The notes under the pieces were generated by a model that was given only the letters and a program-made list of their open reading frames with translations, did no database searches and was not told where the DNA came from. This document shows, piece after piece, positions 32,438 to 44,190 of a stretch of DNA of 64,000 nt. This DNA comes from Chrysoporthe austroafricana (taxonomy: Eukaryota > Ascomycota > Sordariomycetes > Diaporthales > Cryphonectriaceae): contig JYIP02000003.1 of NCBI GenBank assembly GCA_001051155.2, forward strand, positions 1,426,001 through 1,490,000, read 5' to 3'. Positions within the stretch are counted from its first letter, which is position 1, and each line of letters starts with the position of its first letter. The translations under genes and the position numbers were made by a program.

Positions 32438-34311
32438 GCTGGGCAGCGGTGCCGTCTGTGCGAGCAGGTCAGATCGTGTCATGTCATGTCATGACATGGC
32501 GGCGGCGGCGGCGGCGACGAGGGCTGCTTGCTGGACGAGGAGGGCGAGCTTTAAACCAGGAGAAGCAGCCGAGCGCGGGTTAGCTGGAGTCTCAGTTGGG
32601 GTTGGGATGAGACGGAGGGGAAACCGTGTTTCGGCGCTGATAGGACGGACACTTGCCAGTGATTGATTACCCAGTACATACACGCCAGTGCATACCCAGT
32701 AAGCACCCCGCGGATCGGGAAGGTCAACCGTGCCAGGCGCTGCGCTACCCCCGCGCGCCCATACCGACCCGCTGCTGACAGGCCTAGCCAGGCTAGCCCA
32801 GCACCCTAAATCAGGGAAGACGGCGGCCCTGACGCGCCCCGGCAGGCCTGGCACGCCTGGGTGGGTGGTGGGCTGGGGTCCGGCGCGATAGGGCACCCAG
32901 GCCATCCCCCGCACTCGGCCTTTGAGGGCTGCAGTAGGCCCTGATAGCGCCTCTTGGCAGGTTGTAGGTATTCCTGCGGCGCTGTATTCACTGTATCCTC
33001 CAGACGTCACAGCCTGACCCAATCGCCGTCCTCGCCAGGCTCGTCGTCCTCCCGCCCGGACAGGCCATTATCGCCGCTGTCCACGCCACAGTCCTCCCAC
33101 CCGTCAGGGCCCCCTGCCTCCTCGGCCTCAGCAGCCGGCGACGGTGGCATGTCCTCCCGCCCGGGCGGGCCGACGGCCCTCGTCATTCCCGTGGCGTCTG
33201 CACCGTCCTCCTCGACGACGTCGACAGGCACTGCTGGTGGTGCTGGTGGTGCTGGTGGCTGTAAGGCGCCCTCGCTGCCTCGCCTGCCTGCCCTGCCCAT
33301 CTCGATGTCGGCCTTCTCCCTCTAGATAGGTAGGTGGTGATGCACTGGAGGGCGCAAACGACGAGAGAGATAGATCTCTGAGAACGGGCGGTGCCTTTGC
33401 TCTCATCTATCTTATTTTCCAAGGTTGATAGACCTCCATACGCAGCAGCCTGGTGCGCAACGCTCTCAGGCTACCGCGTCGAGCTTCACTATTCTATAAC
33501 CCAGACAATGAAATGTCTAGCATCCAAGCCCTCATGACAATGCGGCTCTTGGTCTGTGTTGCAAGGAGTTTGAGTCTGACGCCGGGTCTCAGCCATGCTT
33601 TCAAGTCGGGCGAAAGGCCCTTTCGCGAGACTCTTCGAGAGGGTTCTCTCATCCTTGGAAAATGCTTTCTCGGGAAAGATCCCATAAGCTCATTCAAGGA
33701 GGTCGGTCTCGTGTACCTCTCTCTGCCCATGTCTGTGGCCAAACATGCAGATGCTCCTGTCCCTCGTGTGCTGGCAATGGCCCTCCTGGCCCGTGATCGC
33801 GTTCGAAACCATCTAGGTCTTTAGCATCCATCACGTCTGCATCATCTCCCCATCTGACAGCTGGGGGGATGGCGGCGGATCGTGTAAAAGCTTCGAGCGA
33901 TGCTTTCGATCGTTGCAGGACTGGGTGTAAAGAGACTGGGGAAGCCCTCAAGAGACATTGGATCATCATCATCAAACCCGCGACCCTGACTATGAGGCCT
34001 ATGCATTTTCGTGCTCTATGCCATGCAGTACTCATGCGTCGTCGCGCGAGGAGCCTGGCTTGCCGTTATGTGCTGCTTGATGATGTTTGGGAGAAGCCGC
34101 GCCGGTGGCTCCACCGCTGCGCTGCGAACCGCCCCCGAATGGCGCCCCGGGACGGACATCGCGGCATCTGCGCTCCGGATGGCGTAATCCGATCCTGTAC
34201 CCACACACCAACGGCAGAGCTCTCTTCGGCCGGTCGACGGTCTCGCGCCCGCCATCGCTTCCCTCAGGTCCTGTTGTCACGGCACGTCCACGGCCACGAG
34301 GCGACGACAAG
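32438..34311. other. Intergenic, divergent promoters of GDSL esterase and arylsulfatase
   Basis: About 1.9 kb. Near the esterase start, around 32477-32498, repeated CATGT/ACATG steps form an imperfect palindrome, followed by a GGC-type triplet run. An 11-base motif shared with two other intergenic regions is at 32667-32677. A minus-strand frame at 33007-33300 (acidic, Gly/Pro-rich, ending GEDGDWVRL) may be a small gene or exon, but no start or family can be supported. Confidence 0.45.
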
Positions 34312-36301
34312 ATGCATATGTGTCCGCTTCTCTGGACGGCCTGGCTGGCCGCCACAGCGCAGGCGGCCGTCCTCGACCAGGACGGACAGGCGGTGCTCGG
34401 AGGCTCGAGCACAGGCGACGGGCTTGCGAGCAGGCCAAAGAATGTCGTCTTTATACTCACGGACGACCAGGACGCGGCGATGGACTCGGTCTCCTACATG
34501 CCCCTGCTGAAGGAATATCTGGCGGACCAAGGCACCACCTACACAAACCACTTCACGACAACAGCCATCTGCTGTCCTTCGCGGGTGTCATTATGGACGG
34601 GTAAACAGCCTCACAACACGAACGTGACGGATGTAAACCCTCCGTACGGTGAGAAGCAGCCCCCTTATCCGCAGCCAGACTGAGCCCTCCCCGGGCACCG
34701 CCGGAAGGGCCGAAGCTGACGAGGCATCTCAGGAGGATATCCGAAGTTCGTGTCGCAGGGCCTGAACAGCAACTACCTCCCCGTATGGCTGCAGGCGGCG
34801 GGCTACAACACCTATTACACCGGGAAGCTCTTCAACGCCCACACCGTCTCAAACTACGACTCGCCCTATCCGGCGGGGTGGACGGCGACAGACTTCCTGC
34901 TCGACCCGGGCACGTACTCGTACCTCAGCCCGATCTACCAGAGGAACAAGGACGCGCCGGTCCAGCACCACGAAGAGCACACGTCCGACCTCATCGCCAG
35001 CAAGGCGCAGGGCCTCCTCAGCGAGGCCATCGCAGCCGGAAAGCCTTTCTTCCTCGGGGTGGCACCGGTCGCGCCGCACTCCAACGTCGATGCGGACAGG
35101 CACGCCCACCTGCCGCTGATGACGGAGCCGGTGCCTGCGAAGCGCCACGAGGGGCTTTTCGAGGGCGTCACAGTCCCGAGGACGCCTAACTTCAACCCTG
35201 ACTCGCCGAGCGGGGCGAGCTGGATCCGCGGCCTCCCGCGGCACAACGCCTCGTCCGTGGCCTACCTAGACCACTACTACCGCCAGCGCCTGCGGGCCCT
35301 GCAGGCGGTGGACGAGCTGGTCGAGGCGCTCGTCGCCCAGCTCCGCGGCGCCGGCGTCCTGGACGACACGTACGTCATCTACAGCTCCGACAACGGCTTC
35401 CACGTCGGCCAGCACCGCCTCCCGCCGGGCAAGGAGTGCGGCTACGAGGAGGACATCCGCGTGCCGCTCATCGTGCGCGGGCCTGGCGTGCCCCGGGGCG
35501 CCGTCGAGGACGCGGTGACGACGCATATCGATCTCGCGCCGACCATCCTAAAGATGGTCGGGGCGGACATGAGGCCCGACTTCGACGGCGTGGCGATCCC
35601 GAGCGGCTCGGCCCCGAGCGGCGGGCCTGTGACGGAGGCGTGGGAGACAAAACGCCATGAGCACGTCGCCGTCGAGTACTGGGGCTTCGCGCTCGCAGAG
35701 GGCGAGGGCGGTGGATTCGGTAGGTTGCCGCGCAGCCGCCTCATTATTCTCTCCTGGCGGTGCCAGAGACGCTGACAGTCACCGTCTACACAGATGGCAA
35801 GGGGAACTACGTTGTGACCAACAACACCTACAAGGCCGTCAGGATCATCGGAGACTCTTACGACCTCTACTACTCTGTCTGGTGCAACAATGAGCACGAG
35901 CTCTATGATCTCAAGGTAGGCATGCCTGGACCTAACAGGTACGAACTTGTGCTAAGCCGTTCTCGCAGACGGACCCGGGACAGCTGAATAACCTCATGCT
36001 TGCGGCCGGAACCCGACTGCTCGGCACCGACCTCGGTCTCGTCGTCGACCGTCTCGACGCCCTCATGATGGTGCTGAAATCATGCAAGGGGAACACCTGC
36101 ATCGAGCCGTGGAAGGTTCTCCATCCGAAGGGCGACGTGGAAAGCCTGTCCGACGCGCTGAAGGTGAAGTTTGATGTGTTCTACGAGGAGCAGGCGAAGG
36201 TCGCCTTCGACAGGTGTGAGAATGGGTATATCATCGATGCGGAGGGCCCACAGGCACCATACCAGTATCGCGAGGGGACGAGCTGGCATATGTGGGTATG
36301 A
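34312..36301 (+). CDS. Secreted arylsulfatase
   Basis: Four exons, 34312-34648, 34733-35719, 35767-35915 and 35969-36301 (introns of 84, 47 and 53 nt), give 601 residues. A signal peptide (MHMCPLLWTAWLAATAQA) precedes the sulfatase core. ILTDDQD carries metal-binding aspartates. CCPSRVSLWTGKQPHNTN is the C-x-P-S-R signature whose first Cys is converted to formylglycine. Further family blocks are PYGGYPKF across intron 1, GYNTYYTGKL, APHSNVD, YSSDNGFHVGQHRLPPGK, and the C-terminal NNTYKAVRI...YSVWCNNEHELYDLKTDPGQ, which spans intron 3. It hydrolyses sulfate esters, plausibly for sulfur scavenging. The 47-nt intron is short; the splice SGGGF|ETLTV is the least certain junction. No broken catalytic residue. 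Confidence 0.9.
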
Positions 36302-36910
36302 GCGGAAAATTGATCACCGTATACGCCAATGGCATCGGCTTGCAGACATTGTCCGTTTAGGGACGGTGCCTTCAGATCCAATTCCATGCTGTCGAAAACG
36401 AGCACAGCCGCATACGTCACTGGCTCCCTCTCTAGATATGCCCGGCTCGGGCTGTGCTTATGCTCTCGTGGCGCTGATCCTCGTCGTTCCCGGGTCACTA
36501 GTGCCTCCGTCCAGGCCATGGGATGCGAGTGCGAGTCTATGCGGCGCATCAAAGCGCCCCCAAGCTCAATCGATACCATAACCTCGGCCTGACTTCCGTC
36601 CGTCGGCCCAGTCGCATTCGCTCTGCGTTTCGCATGTAAACGTCACCCTCTGCGAAGCATCTTTGTAATTTGGGATCTGGGATGGATGCCGCCCAACATC
36701 AGACGAAACGAGGCCGTGCTGTGTGGCTCGCCGCCTTTGTAGAGGAATGAGCCATGATTTAAATGTCGAGCTGTTCCCACTTGGAAGGTGTTGTGTAAAG
36801 TAGTCGTCCGCATGAGATCCAGACCTAGGAAACCTTCTCCACCTCATCTACAAAGATCAGTCCCAACTATTCTCGAGCATCGCTGCTCGAAAGTAACAAT
36901 TCACCACAAG
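36302..36910. other. Intergenic, no gene recognised
   Basis: A 609-base gap between the arylsulfatase and the small spliced gene at 36911. It probably contains that gene's promoter. No other supported element. Confidence 0.5.
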
Positions 36911-37425
36911 ATGTGCTGCAACAAGAGGCGCGCTGCTGGGTATGCTACCAGCAACCCCACGGCCGGAAACCAATACTACGACGCAAGACGACGAGGCTGC
37001 GGAGGCGGTTACTCGAGCTGTCACCGACGCCCGGGCTTGGTCCGAAGTCTCCTCGGCACGGCCAAGGAGTACCGGGACAGCAAAGCCGTATGTCATTCCA
37101 CCTTGGGCCCGTCATGGTCGGGACACACTGCCACTGCCAAGCGATTCTCTATATGCCCTGGTCAGGTTGTCGGATACGTCCGCTAACACTCTAGTCTTAG
37201 GCGGCTCGTGAACAAGCATCGCGGGAGTCTGATGAGTCGTGGCCGGCAGAAAAGCAAGAACAACAAGACTACCCCGTGCCGCAAGAGACAGCGCGCGAGG
37301 TTGAAGTCCAGACGGAGGCTGACTATGAGGAGGAACATGCATATGACCTCGTGGAAGACAGCAAGGATATACAGAGCCGCCCTGAGATGCTGCCGAGATA
37401 CTCGCAGGTCATGAGGGACTCGTAA
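36911..37425 (+). CDS. Small spliced hypothetical protein (133 residues)
   Basis: Two exons, 36911-37087 and 37201-37425, joined by a 113-nt intron with GTATGT donor, CGCTAACAC branch region and TCTTAG acceptor. All phases match and both exons have coding-like codon use. The protein starts MCCNKRRAAGY and has a Gly/Arg/Cys segment, RRRGCGGGYSSCHRRPG, near residues 28-44. It continues LLGTAKEYRDSKA across the junction and ends with an acidic, Glu/Gln-rich half finishing PEMLPRYSQVMRDS. No signal peptide or membrane helix. The Met-Cys-Cys start is unusual and could be a palmitoylation site (inference). I do not recognise the family. Each exon alone is too short to stand out as an open frame. 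Confidence 0.6.
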
Positions 37426-37639
37426 GGAGAGAAATTTCGACCCACAGCTCTCATCGCTTCCGGACTTGCAAGACGCGGATGGTTTTTAAACCGCTTCTGG
37501 TCTCCTAGCACACTTAGAGAAGGCCTAGTAGGCGGAAATGGAGTCGTCATGCTCTATAGTCTATTGTATGTCTACAATGATCATCTATTCGCACACTTGG
37601 TCTCCGAAGTCTGTCTAGTGAGCATTTTTTGCCGTCCAA

Positions 37640-39104
37640 TTACCTGTTGTTCTCCCCCCACGGCGCCCCTGTGCAGTTGAAGCCCGTCGGGGCCACAACG
37701 CTGTCGCACAGGTAGTTGCTCGGCGCCGTGTTGTTGACGGTGTCCAAGATGTCGATGCCGTCAATCACGATCCCCGTGCACGGGCTGGCGCCGCTGCACT
37801 GCAGCTCCGCGACGACGTCGCTGCTCGTGGTGCCGGCCCAGTTCCGCAGCGTAAGGTCCCGGATGTTGAACTTGCTCGTGTCGCAGTTGCCCGTCGCCGA
37901 GTTGTAGCTCGTGCACTGCGTGATGGCGAAGATGCCGGTCGAGTTGTCGAGCCTGAAGTCCTCAAACGTCATGTTGGCCGCGTAGCCGAGGCCGCCGCCG
38001 CCGCCGTTGGGAGGGTAGCCCGTGCTGTTGCCCGTCCATGTCTTCACGTATGCGCCGTACCGCATCTCGTTGTTGATCGTAATGTTACGGACTGTAACGT
38101 TCTCGATGATCTCATAGGCATTGTCTATGGACTCTTGTCAGCTTGTGAACCAGTAATTTCCGATAAAAAAGGTCTCTAACTCACCGTACTGTCCAATGCT
38201 GCCGATGGCAATGCCCAGGCCAGTGTAGAAATCACAGTTCTCAATCAGAATGTTCGTACTATTGGCCTTCATACTGATGCTGTCGTCTCCATTGTCGACG
38301 ACCCAGTTTCTAAACGTGATATTGTTCACGTAGACCGTGTCCGCACCATCGGTCTATACACTCAGTGTCAGTGCTCATCTCTCCAGGACCATGGCTACCT
38401 GATTGTTAGCTTACATTAAGTGAAGAGAAGTCGAAGCCGACAGCATGTTCGGTATCGGTACTGTTGACATAGATGTTCTCCAGGAGGATGTTCTCGGAGT
38501 GAATGACTGTCATGGTCCTAATCGACGTGAGCTACAGTGGTTGGAACAGATGCGCCACGAGGGCTACTCACCACATCTGGCTCTGCACGAAGCGCAGGCG
38601 CTCGAAGACGCTGTCACTCGTACCGGTGATGGTGATCTGGTGTGGACGGCCCGGGTAGTTGTTGGTGCCGTTCACGAAGTCGTACCACACCTGCCCGTTG
38701 CCGTCGAGGGTACCGTACCCGTGGCCGTCCCATCTCACGCCCTCGCCGCCGAAGAGCCACGCGCTGGACTGGTTCTGGTATCCCACAGGCAGAGAGTGGT
38801 TCAGCCAGTACTCGATGTTAGTATCCCAGAGCAGCGTCCCCTGAAGGTCGATGTCCACGTTGCTGAGGCCCGTCGTGTTCATGACCGACTTGACGTTGTA
38901 CGTCTCGTTCAGGAAGACGACCTTGCCCCTGCTGGCGGCATCGTTGTGACCGCACTGCTCGAAGGCCTGGATAATGGCGGGCGCGTCGTCGGTGCCATTC
39001 AGGCCGGGCTGCACCACACATGTGTTCCCAGCCGAGATGAGGACTGCGGGCTGGGAGAGAACGAGAGGCACCTGCAGTGCCGCTACCAACAGCGAGCGCA
39101 TCAT
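37640..39104 (-). CDS. GH28 pectinase (exo-polygalacturonase-like), probable frameshift in exon 4
   Basis: Exons on the minus strand are 39104-38572, 38517-38415, 38353-38185 and 38125-37640. A signal peptide (MMRSLLVAALQVPLVLSQ) is followed by a right-handed beta-helix protein. Family motifs are N-T-D (212-214, across an intron), GDD (234-236), GLGIAIGSIGQY (257-268) and CDSVVAPTGFNCTGAPWGENNR at the end. Endo-polygalacturonases have GHG where this has GLG, so an exo-acting or related subfamily is more likely. In exon 4 the frame DNAYEIIE shifts by one base to NVTVRNITINNEMRYG at 38100-38102 (one extra A on the coding strand). Using a later acceptor at 38092 restores the frame but drops about 11 conserved residues (418 aa). 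It could be a sequencing error, a recent pseudogene, or a shortened functional protein. Confidence 0.8.
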
Positions 39105-40175
39105 GGTGGGCATTAGAGAGACCAGGATAGCGTTGGCGAGGAACACGCCGCGGCGCTCGAGGCGGCGTCCGGGTCTCATCATTTTTATATGTACTCCTTC
39201 TCACTTTTCAAAAAGGACCATGATATTTTGGCCAGGATGCCTGAGAGGATTCCCGAGCCCACCGCCAATCCTCAACTGCGTCACTGTGGGAGGAGATATC
39301 TGGGGGGAGGCGGGTCTGGGGCGGATCTGGGGGTGGATCCGTGGGGATGTCTTTGAGGGGTTTGCCGTGGTACGGCCGGCTTATTTGGCGCGTCTTATTA
39401 CATCTTCCGGTGCGCAGACCGGCTCGGACGGGAGGCATGACTCGAAGACAAGGCATGTGGGTAGTCCTACTGCAATCGTTGGACCAACACGTTGGTCTGC
39501 TACATCCGATAGAGCTCGCCCCGAGGAGTGTTCTTTTTTCTCTGTCCCCCCACCCTTTCATTTTCTTTTCCTCTTCCTCTTGATAAAGCCAAGATGAACC
39601 AGTAGAAGACTGTGAGTAACTAGCCTTCTAGCAACATCCGAGGTCCTTTAAATACTTTGTCTCGTGAAATGCTAAGCGTTTTTCCGGGACCCTCTGCCGA
39701 AGCCCGCTTCCAAGTTTCCGCTGACGCCCCGTCTACGGCGCTCCACACCGGATACTACCAGTAGTACTGGGTAAATTCTGCATGTTTAGTGAGGATCAGC
39801 AGACATCATGAGAAACCATACGAGATCCGTCCCACCGGCCCGGTGATGAGCCAGTCTGAATATTCAATACTTCAACAGCAACGTACCACTTACCTAAACA
39901 TGTGGAGGGAAAACCAATATAATATACCGTGCGATGTTGACCATAACAGTCTATATAATTAGACTATAGATACTTCTCAGCCAATTAGGGACGCTACCCC
40001 TCTGAGGACTACGACATAGCTTCTCCAAGACACACGCGAGTGCAAGCGGTGGTCCTCAACACTTCTGCCTCTGCAGAGAAGCGGCTTCGTACCTAGGCAT
40101 GGCACGGAAGAATCGAAAGGAAGAAGATGCAGAAGGGAAAGAAAGCATAAAGGTGCGAGTATCTAAGCAGGCTAT
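39105..40175. other. Intergenic upstream of GH28 gene
   Basis: About 1.1 kb containing the GH28 promoter and the 3' flank of the carboxylic acid reductase. AT-rich at 39880-39990. The shared 11-base motif GTACTGGGTAA is at 39764-39774. No supported gene. Confidence 0.5.
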
Positions 40176-43100
40176 CTATATGCTTAACTGTATCCACGTC
40201 CACATGCGCATCGTCTCCTCCCGGCCTAGCGGCTGGACCGTCCTCATAGCCTCTGAAGCGGCATCCGCCCGCTTAGTATCGAACACCAAACTCAAATTCT
40301 CATGTTCTCCCGAATATATGCTCTTCCAGAGATGGAGCAATGGGCGGGCTGGGTGGTCATTGAGCTCAAGAGCAATCTCGAGACGGTGCAGCCAATTTTG
40401 AGGAGAGACAATCTGGATCTTTTGCCCGACTGTCAAAGTTTTGGCTGAATCTTCTGCTTCGTTCTCGTCAGGCGGCTTTACCGATGTCTCATCTGCGAGC
40501 CAGCCGACCATGTCCGACCACGTTGGTTCTTGGTGCGAATTCAAGACATGGTATACAGGTGTCTTCTGGTACTTAGAGCCACGGGCCGGCCGTTCCAAAT
40601 TCTGGTTGAAAGAGATGTCCAAGACAGCTCTCGCGGCCACATCGGCAGGTAGCCAGCTGAGAAGCTCATCTGCCAGATCTGGGAGGCAGCCTGTGATCTT
40701 TGAAGAAGAGAGCATGATTGGGTATGCCTCTGTTGTGTTCCAAACCCCGTGCTTGTTTCCACACAGCTGGCCGACACGGATGATGACAATGGGTGCCGTT
40801 TCATCGGCGGGAAGAGTGCTATGGATTATGGTGGTGGGCATAGAGAAACTTCCGCCCACCTTCGCCGTGGTGCAGATATTTTCCGCCACCCATTTCGATC
40901 TGGAGTAGCCGAGGGGAGACGCATCCTCCGGCTCGGAGCTGAGTGTCTCTAGTATTGGGTAGCCGCCAGTACTAGCTGAAGAAACAGCTGCTGTCGACGA
41001 TATGAAGACGAATCGGGCTGCCGAGCCACCAGTAGCATCTCTCAGTTCTAAGAGATTGCGCAGACCGGTCAGTTGATCTTCGAAAGACTTCAACTTGAGA
41101 CTAAAGTTGACCGGCCATGCGGAGTGGATGATCATTGTGGCCTGGCTGGCGATTTGATTCCAGTCGGCCTCCGCAAGGCCAAGCCTGGGCTCGGAGATGG
41201 CACAGGGCATACAGGCAAGTCTTCGGGCTTTTTCATGCTCAATATTCACGCTTTCTAGTCCCCGTGATTTGAGTGATTCTGCTATACGCTGGAGTGCATC
41301 CTCGGAGCTCTGAGCTCGGACCAGACAGAAGACCCTCGAGACTGTCGAATCCTGGAGGAGCAGATCCAGGATATGGGCTCCTAAGAAGCCGGTAGCACCT
41401 GTGAGAACAACAGCACGCTCATTCTGGTGATCGAACGACCCAGTCGGTGACTGTATAGAATGCCGATACTCCTCAACTAGGTCCAACATAAGCTGTTCCT
41501 CAGAGGTCTCCTCTTCGCCGGCACCGTTAGGGACCGCCGTATCTGCTGAATTTCGACATCGCAAGATGTAACTCGACAGCCGATCGATAGAACCCTGGTC
41601 GTAAATGATGTTGAGTGGCAGAATCGTGTCCGCCCCGAAGAAGGCCCTTGAGATTCTCCTTCTAAGCCGCGAGCATGCAATCGAGTCTACGCCCTGCGCA
41701 AACAGATCCCTCGTAGAACTGACATGTCGTCCAAGAACATCGTCGAAGAGCTTTGTAAGCTCGTCCAGGACTTCGCTGTCAGGAACTTCGGCGTTGTGGT
41801 ATTCCTCTGGATTGCCCTCCTCTCCGTATGCCTCCGCAATTTCACCTGCAAACATTCTTTCAGCTTGCCGTCTCAGAATTGTACCCTTGCTACTCTTCGG
41901 TAACAGAGCGGCTTCGCTGCTCTTGTCCCTAACAATGACAATACTTCCTCTTCCTATTTTGGCGTGGCCTTGCGTCTCGTTGTTCATCTTTTCAATCGTA
42001 GGCCACACGTCATTGACGACTTGTTCATTGTTGACATACCCGACGCCCCATTTAGGAATCAGCAGCAGACCAGGAGCCTCTCGTCCTGTGCCAAAGACCA
42101 TGGCATCTCCCAGGATCTGCTTTCCCACCGTCGAAGCCAGCAGCTCGCCTTCCACAGGAGCAGGGTTGAACTTCTTCCCGTTCAAAAGCGTGATCTGCGC
42201 ATCCACCCTGCTATGATACCGCCAGGCGTTTGAAATAGTAGGATGCCGTTCGAACAAGTCTGCCGTTGCAAACGACCCGTCTGGCCTATTGGTTTTGCCC
42301 CTATGCGGCCACCCGGGCTTCACCACAAATTCGAAGAGCTGAGGACCAATCTCGCTTTCTTGTGGGCTCTGAAGCTCAAAATCGTAGTATTCTGGCTGCA
42401 GGGAAGGGTCTGCCCTCAGCCATGACCAGTCTTGATCTGTAGCGTAATCTCTGTGAGATGAAAGCAGGAAGCCACACTCGGCACTTCCAAAGCGTGAGAC
42501 GAGCCTGACATCGTTGGAGACGAGATCATCGCCCAGTGACGGGGGGAGAGCTGCTCCACCAACTCCCACGAGGTCCATCTGCTGCAGCAGGCTCATGCCT
42601 GAGGCGGGGTCATCGGATGAAGACTCTATGATCAACATTTGTAGGACATAGGGTACCGAGGTGAAGTACTTCGGAGGGCATGCACCGTGTAGATACGCAT
42701 TTGCGCGGTCGACCGCTCGGAGGACATTTTTCGCCGTGATGGGCTTTGTGCCCGGGAACAGGTGAATAGTCGCGCCGCTTGACCACGCCCGGAAGCAGTC
42801 TGCGATGCCACCGTGATACAAGGGTGTGGTAGAAAATGTTGCATGAGTATCTCCACCAGGAAGACGCGGAAGGACGCCAACTACTGCGTAGTGCGTCTGT
42901 GGAATCGGCTTCGGCAGGCCGGAGGAGGTGCCGGAAGTGTGAAAGAGGTAGGCAACTTCGCTCGGGTGGGGATTCGCAGTGACTGCGGTCGACGGAGAAT
43001 CTGACTTAAGATTGTGCAGTACGTGGCTAACATTGATAGCGAGGATGCCACTCTTTAGTTTTGTTGCGGCGTCATAATTGCGAGCATCTGCAAATACGAC

Positions 43101-43701
43101 CGAGACGTTGCAGGTGGAGCAAAGATGCTTGATGGCGTTTCCCTCCAGTTGTGGACTGTGAATGTCAAGACCCGACTTCATTGTCATAACTGGATCGAGA
43201 CAACTACTTACGCTAGAAGCATCACAGATACGCCCAATCTCATCAGACCTAGCCACGTTACGATGAATTCGGGGGTGCTCGAACAGAGCAAGCCGACGGT
43301 TGAGGAACCAGAACGGCCAGCTATTTGTATCCGTCGACGGAGCCGTACCGCGGTCGCCAGAGAATAATCTCGTAGTTCACGATACGTAAAATCTGGACCC
43401 GGTGGTCAGCCGGCTGACTGCCCACGGCATTTCCTCTTCTTGGCCTACCGGACTTCATCTCCCGCCCTTCGTCGTTATAACAACCACCGGGGAAGTTAAT
43501 AGCCGGTCTCTGCCGCAACTCTTTCGCCTGCTCGTCTATGAGATGATTGACCGTATCAAAGGGGTGTGGGTGCTGCGCATTCCATCTTGCTGCTTCGCCG
43601 AGCGTGCATGTGAAATATGTGAGGTTTGTCTCAGACGTCGCGTCGGCCCCTTTGTTGTCGTCATTCCACTTGTGGACTTGGAATCGCACTTGCTTCGACA
43701 T
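40176..43701 (-). CDS. NRPS-like carboxylic acid reductase (A-T-R)
   Basis: Exons on the minus strand are 43701-43488, 43392-43212 and 43155-40176, giving 1124 residues (a Met at 43752 is an alternative start). The two 5' introns are supported by continuous family sequence: HPFDTVNHLID...AINFP|DFTYRELRDYSL and VTWLGLMRLGVSVMLLA|PQLEGNAIKHL. The adenylation domain has HTSGTSSGLPKP (about 204-215) and the catalytic Lys near 555 in SSKGTILRR. The carrier domain has GVDSI with the phosphopantetheine Ser623 intact. The reductase domain has GATGFLG (718-724) for NADPH and Tyr882/Lys886 in YSRSK. It should activate a carboxylic acid with ATP, load it on the carrier, and release it reductively as an aldehyde. 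Head-to-head with an aldo-keto reductase, which suggests a shared pathway. Substrate unknown. Confidence 0.92.
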
Positions 43702-44190
43702 CACGAAGCACTTTGCTCTTGTCTTGCATACGAAGAACTGGTGTCGGTTCACCTACGATGAACATGCACAACACTCTGGGAGGCAAAAGACGGTAGTTTA
43801 GGGATCGGCGAGATATTGTCACGAACCACCTTCAGCGCCCCTAAGACCTCATATAAGTGAGTGTGCTCTACGATTCCAAGGTCGCCATGCGCCATTGACG
43901 CCGATTTTAAAACAGTGGGAGGGGCCTAGGCAAAATCTAGGCTAAGCCGTGACAGGGCAGCTGGGCGGTCTGAACAGAGACTAACAACGTGATGAGATCA
44001 TAGATATGACCGTTATAGAAACGGGGCTAAGTAACCCTTGTCATTCTCCGGTTTGGGAAATCAGAGATTGGGTTCCGAGCTCAAGAATTCGATCTTGGAA
44101 ATGCGGTCGCAAAGTTCTATACCCCGGACATATATCACTGGTGCACGTATAACCTGCCTTGGCCTCGACGAGGACAACCCAAGCTCAAGA
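43702..44190. promoter_or_regulatory. Probable shared promoter of the divergent reductase pair
   Basis: A 489-base region between the starts of the carboxylic acid reductase (-) and the aldo-keto reductase (+). A TATA-like CATATAAG lies near 43852. An imperfect inverted repeat GCCTAGGC...ATCTAGGCT lies near 43926-43944. Co-regulation is inferred from the arrangement only; no binding site is proven. Confidence 0.4.

Noticed and set aside
31628..32494. 288-codon plus-strand frame rich in Gly, Val and Ala
   Set aside because: It is the antisense shadow of the GDSL esterase, whose catalytic blocks are clear.
33007..33300. Acidic, Gly/Pro-rich minus-strand frame (about 97 codons)
   Set aside because: Possibly an exon after a CTATCTAG acceptor, but no donor, start or homologous family could be supported.
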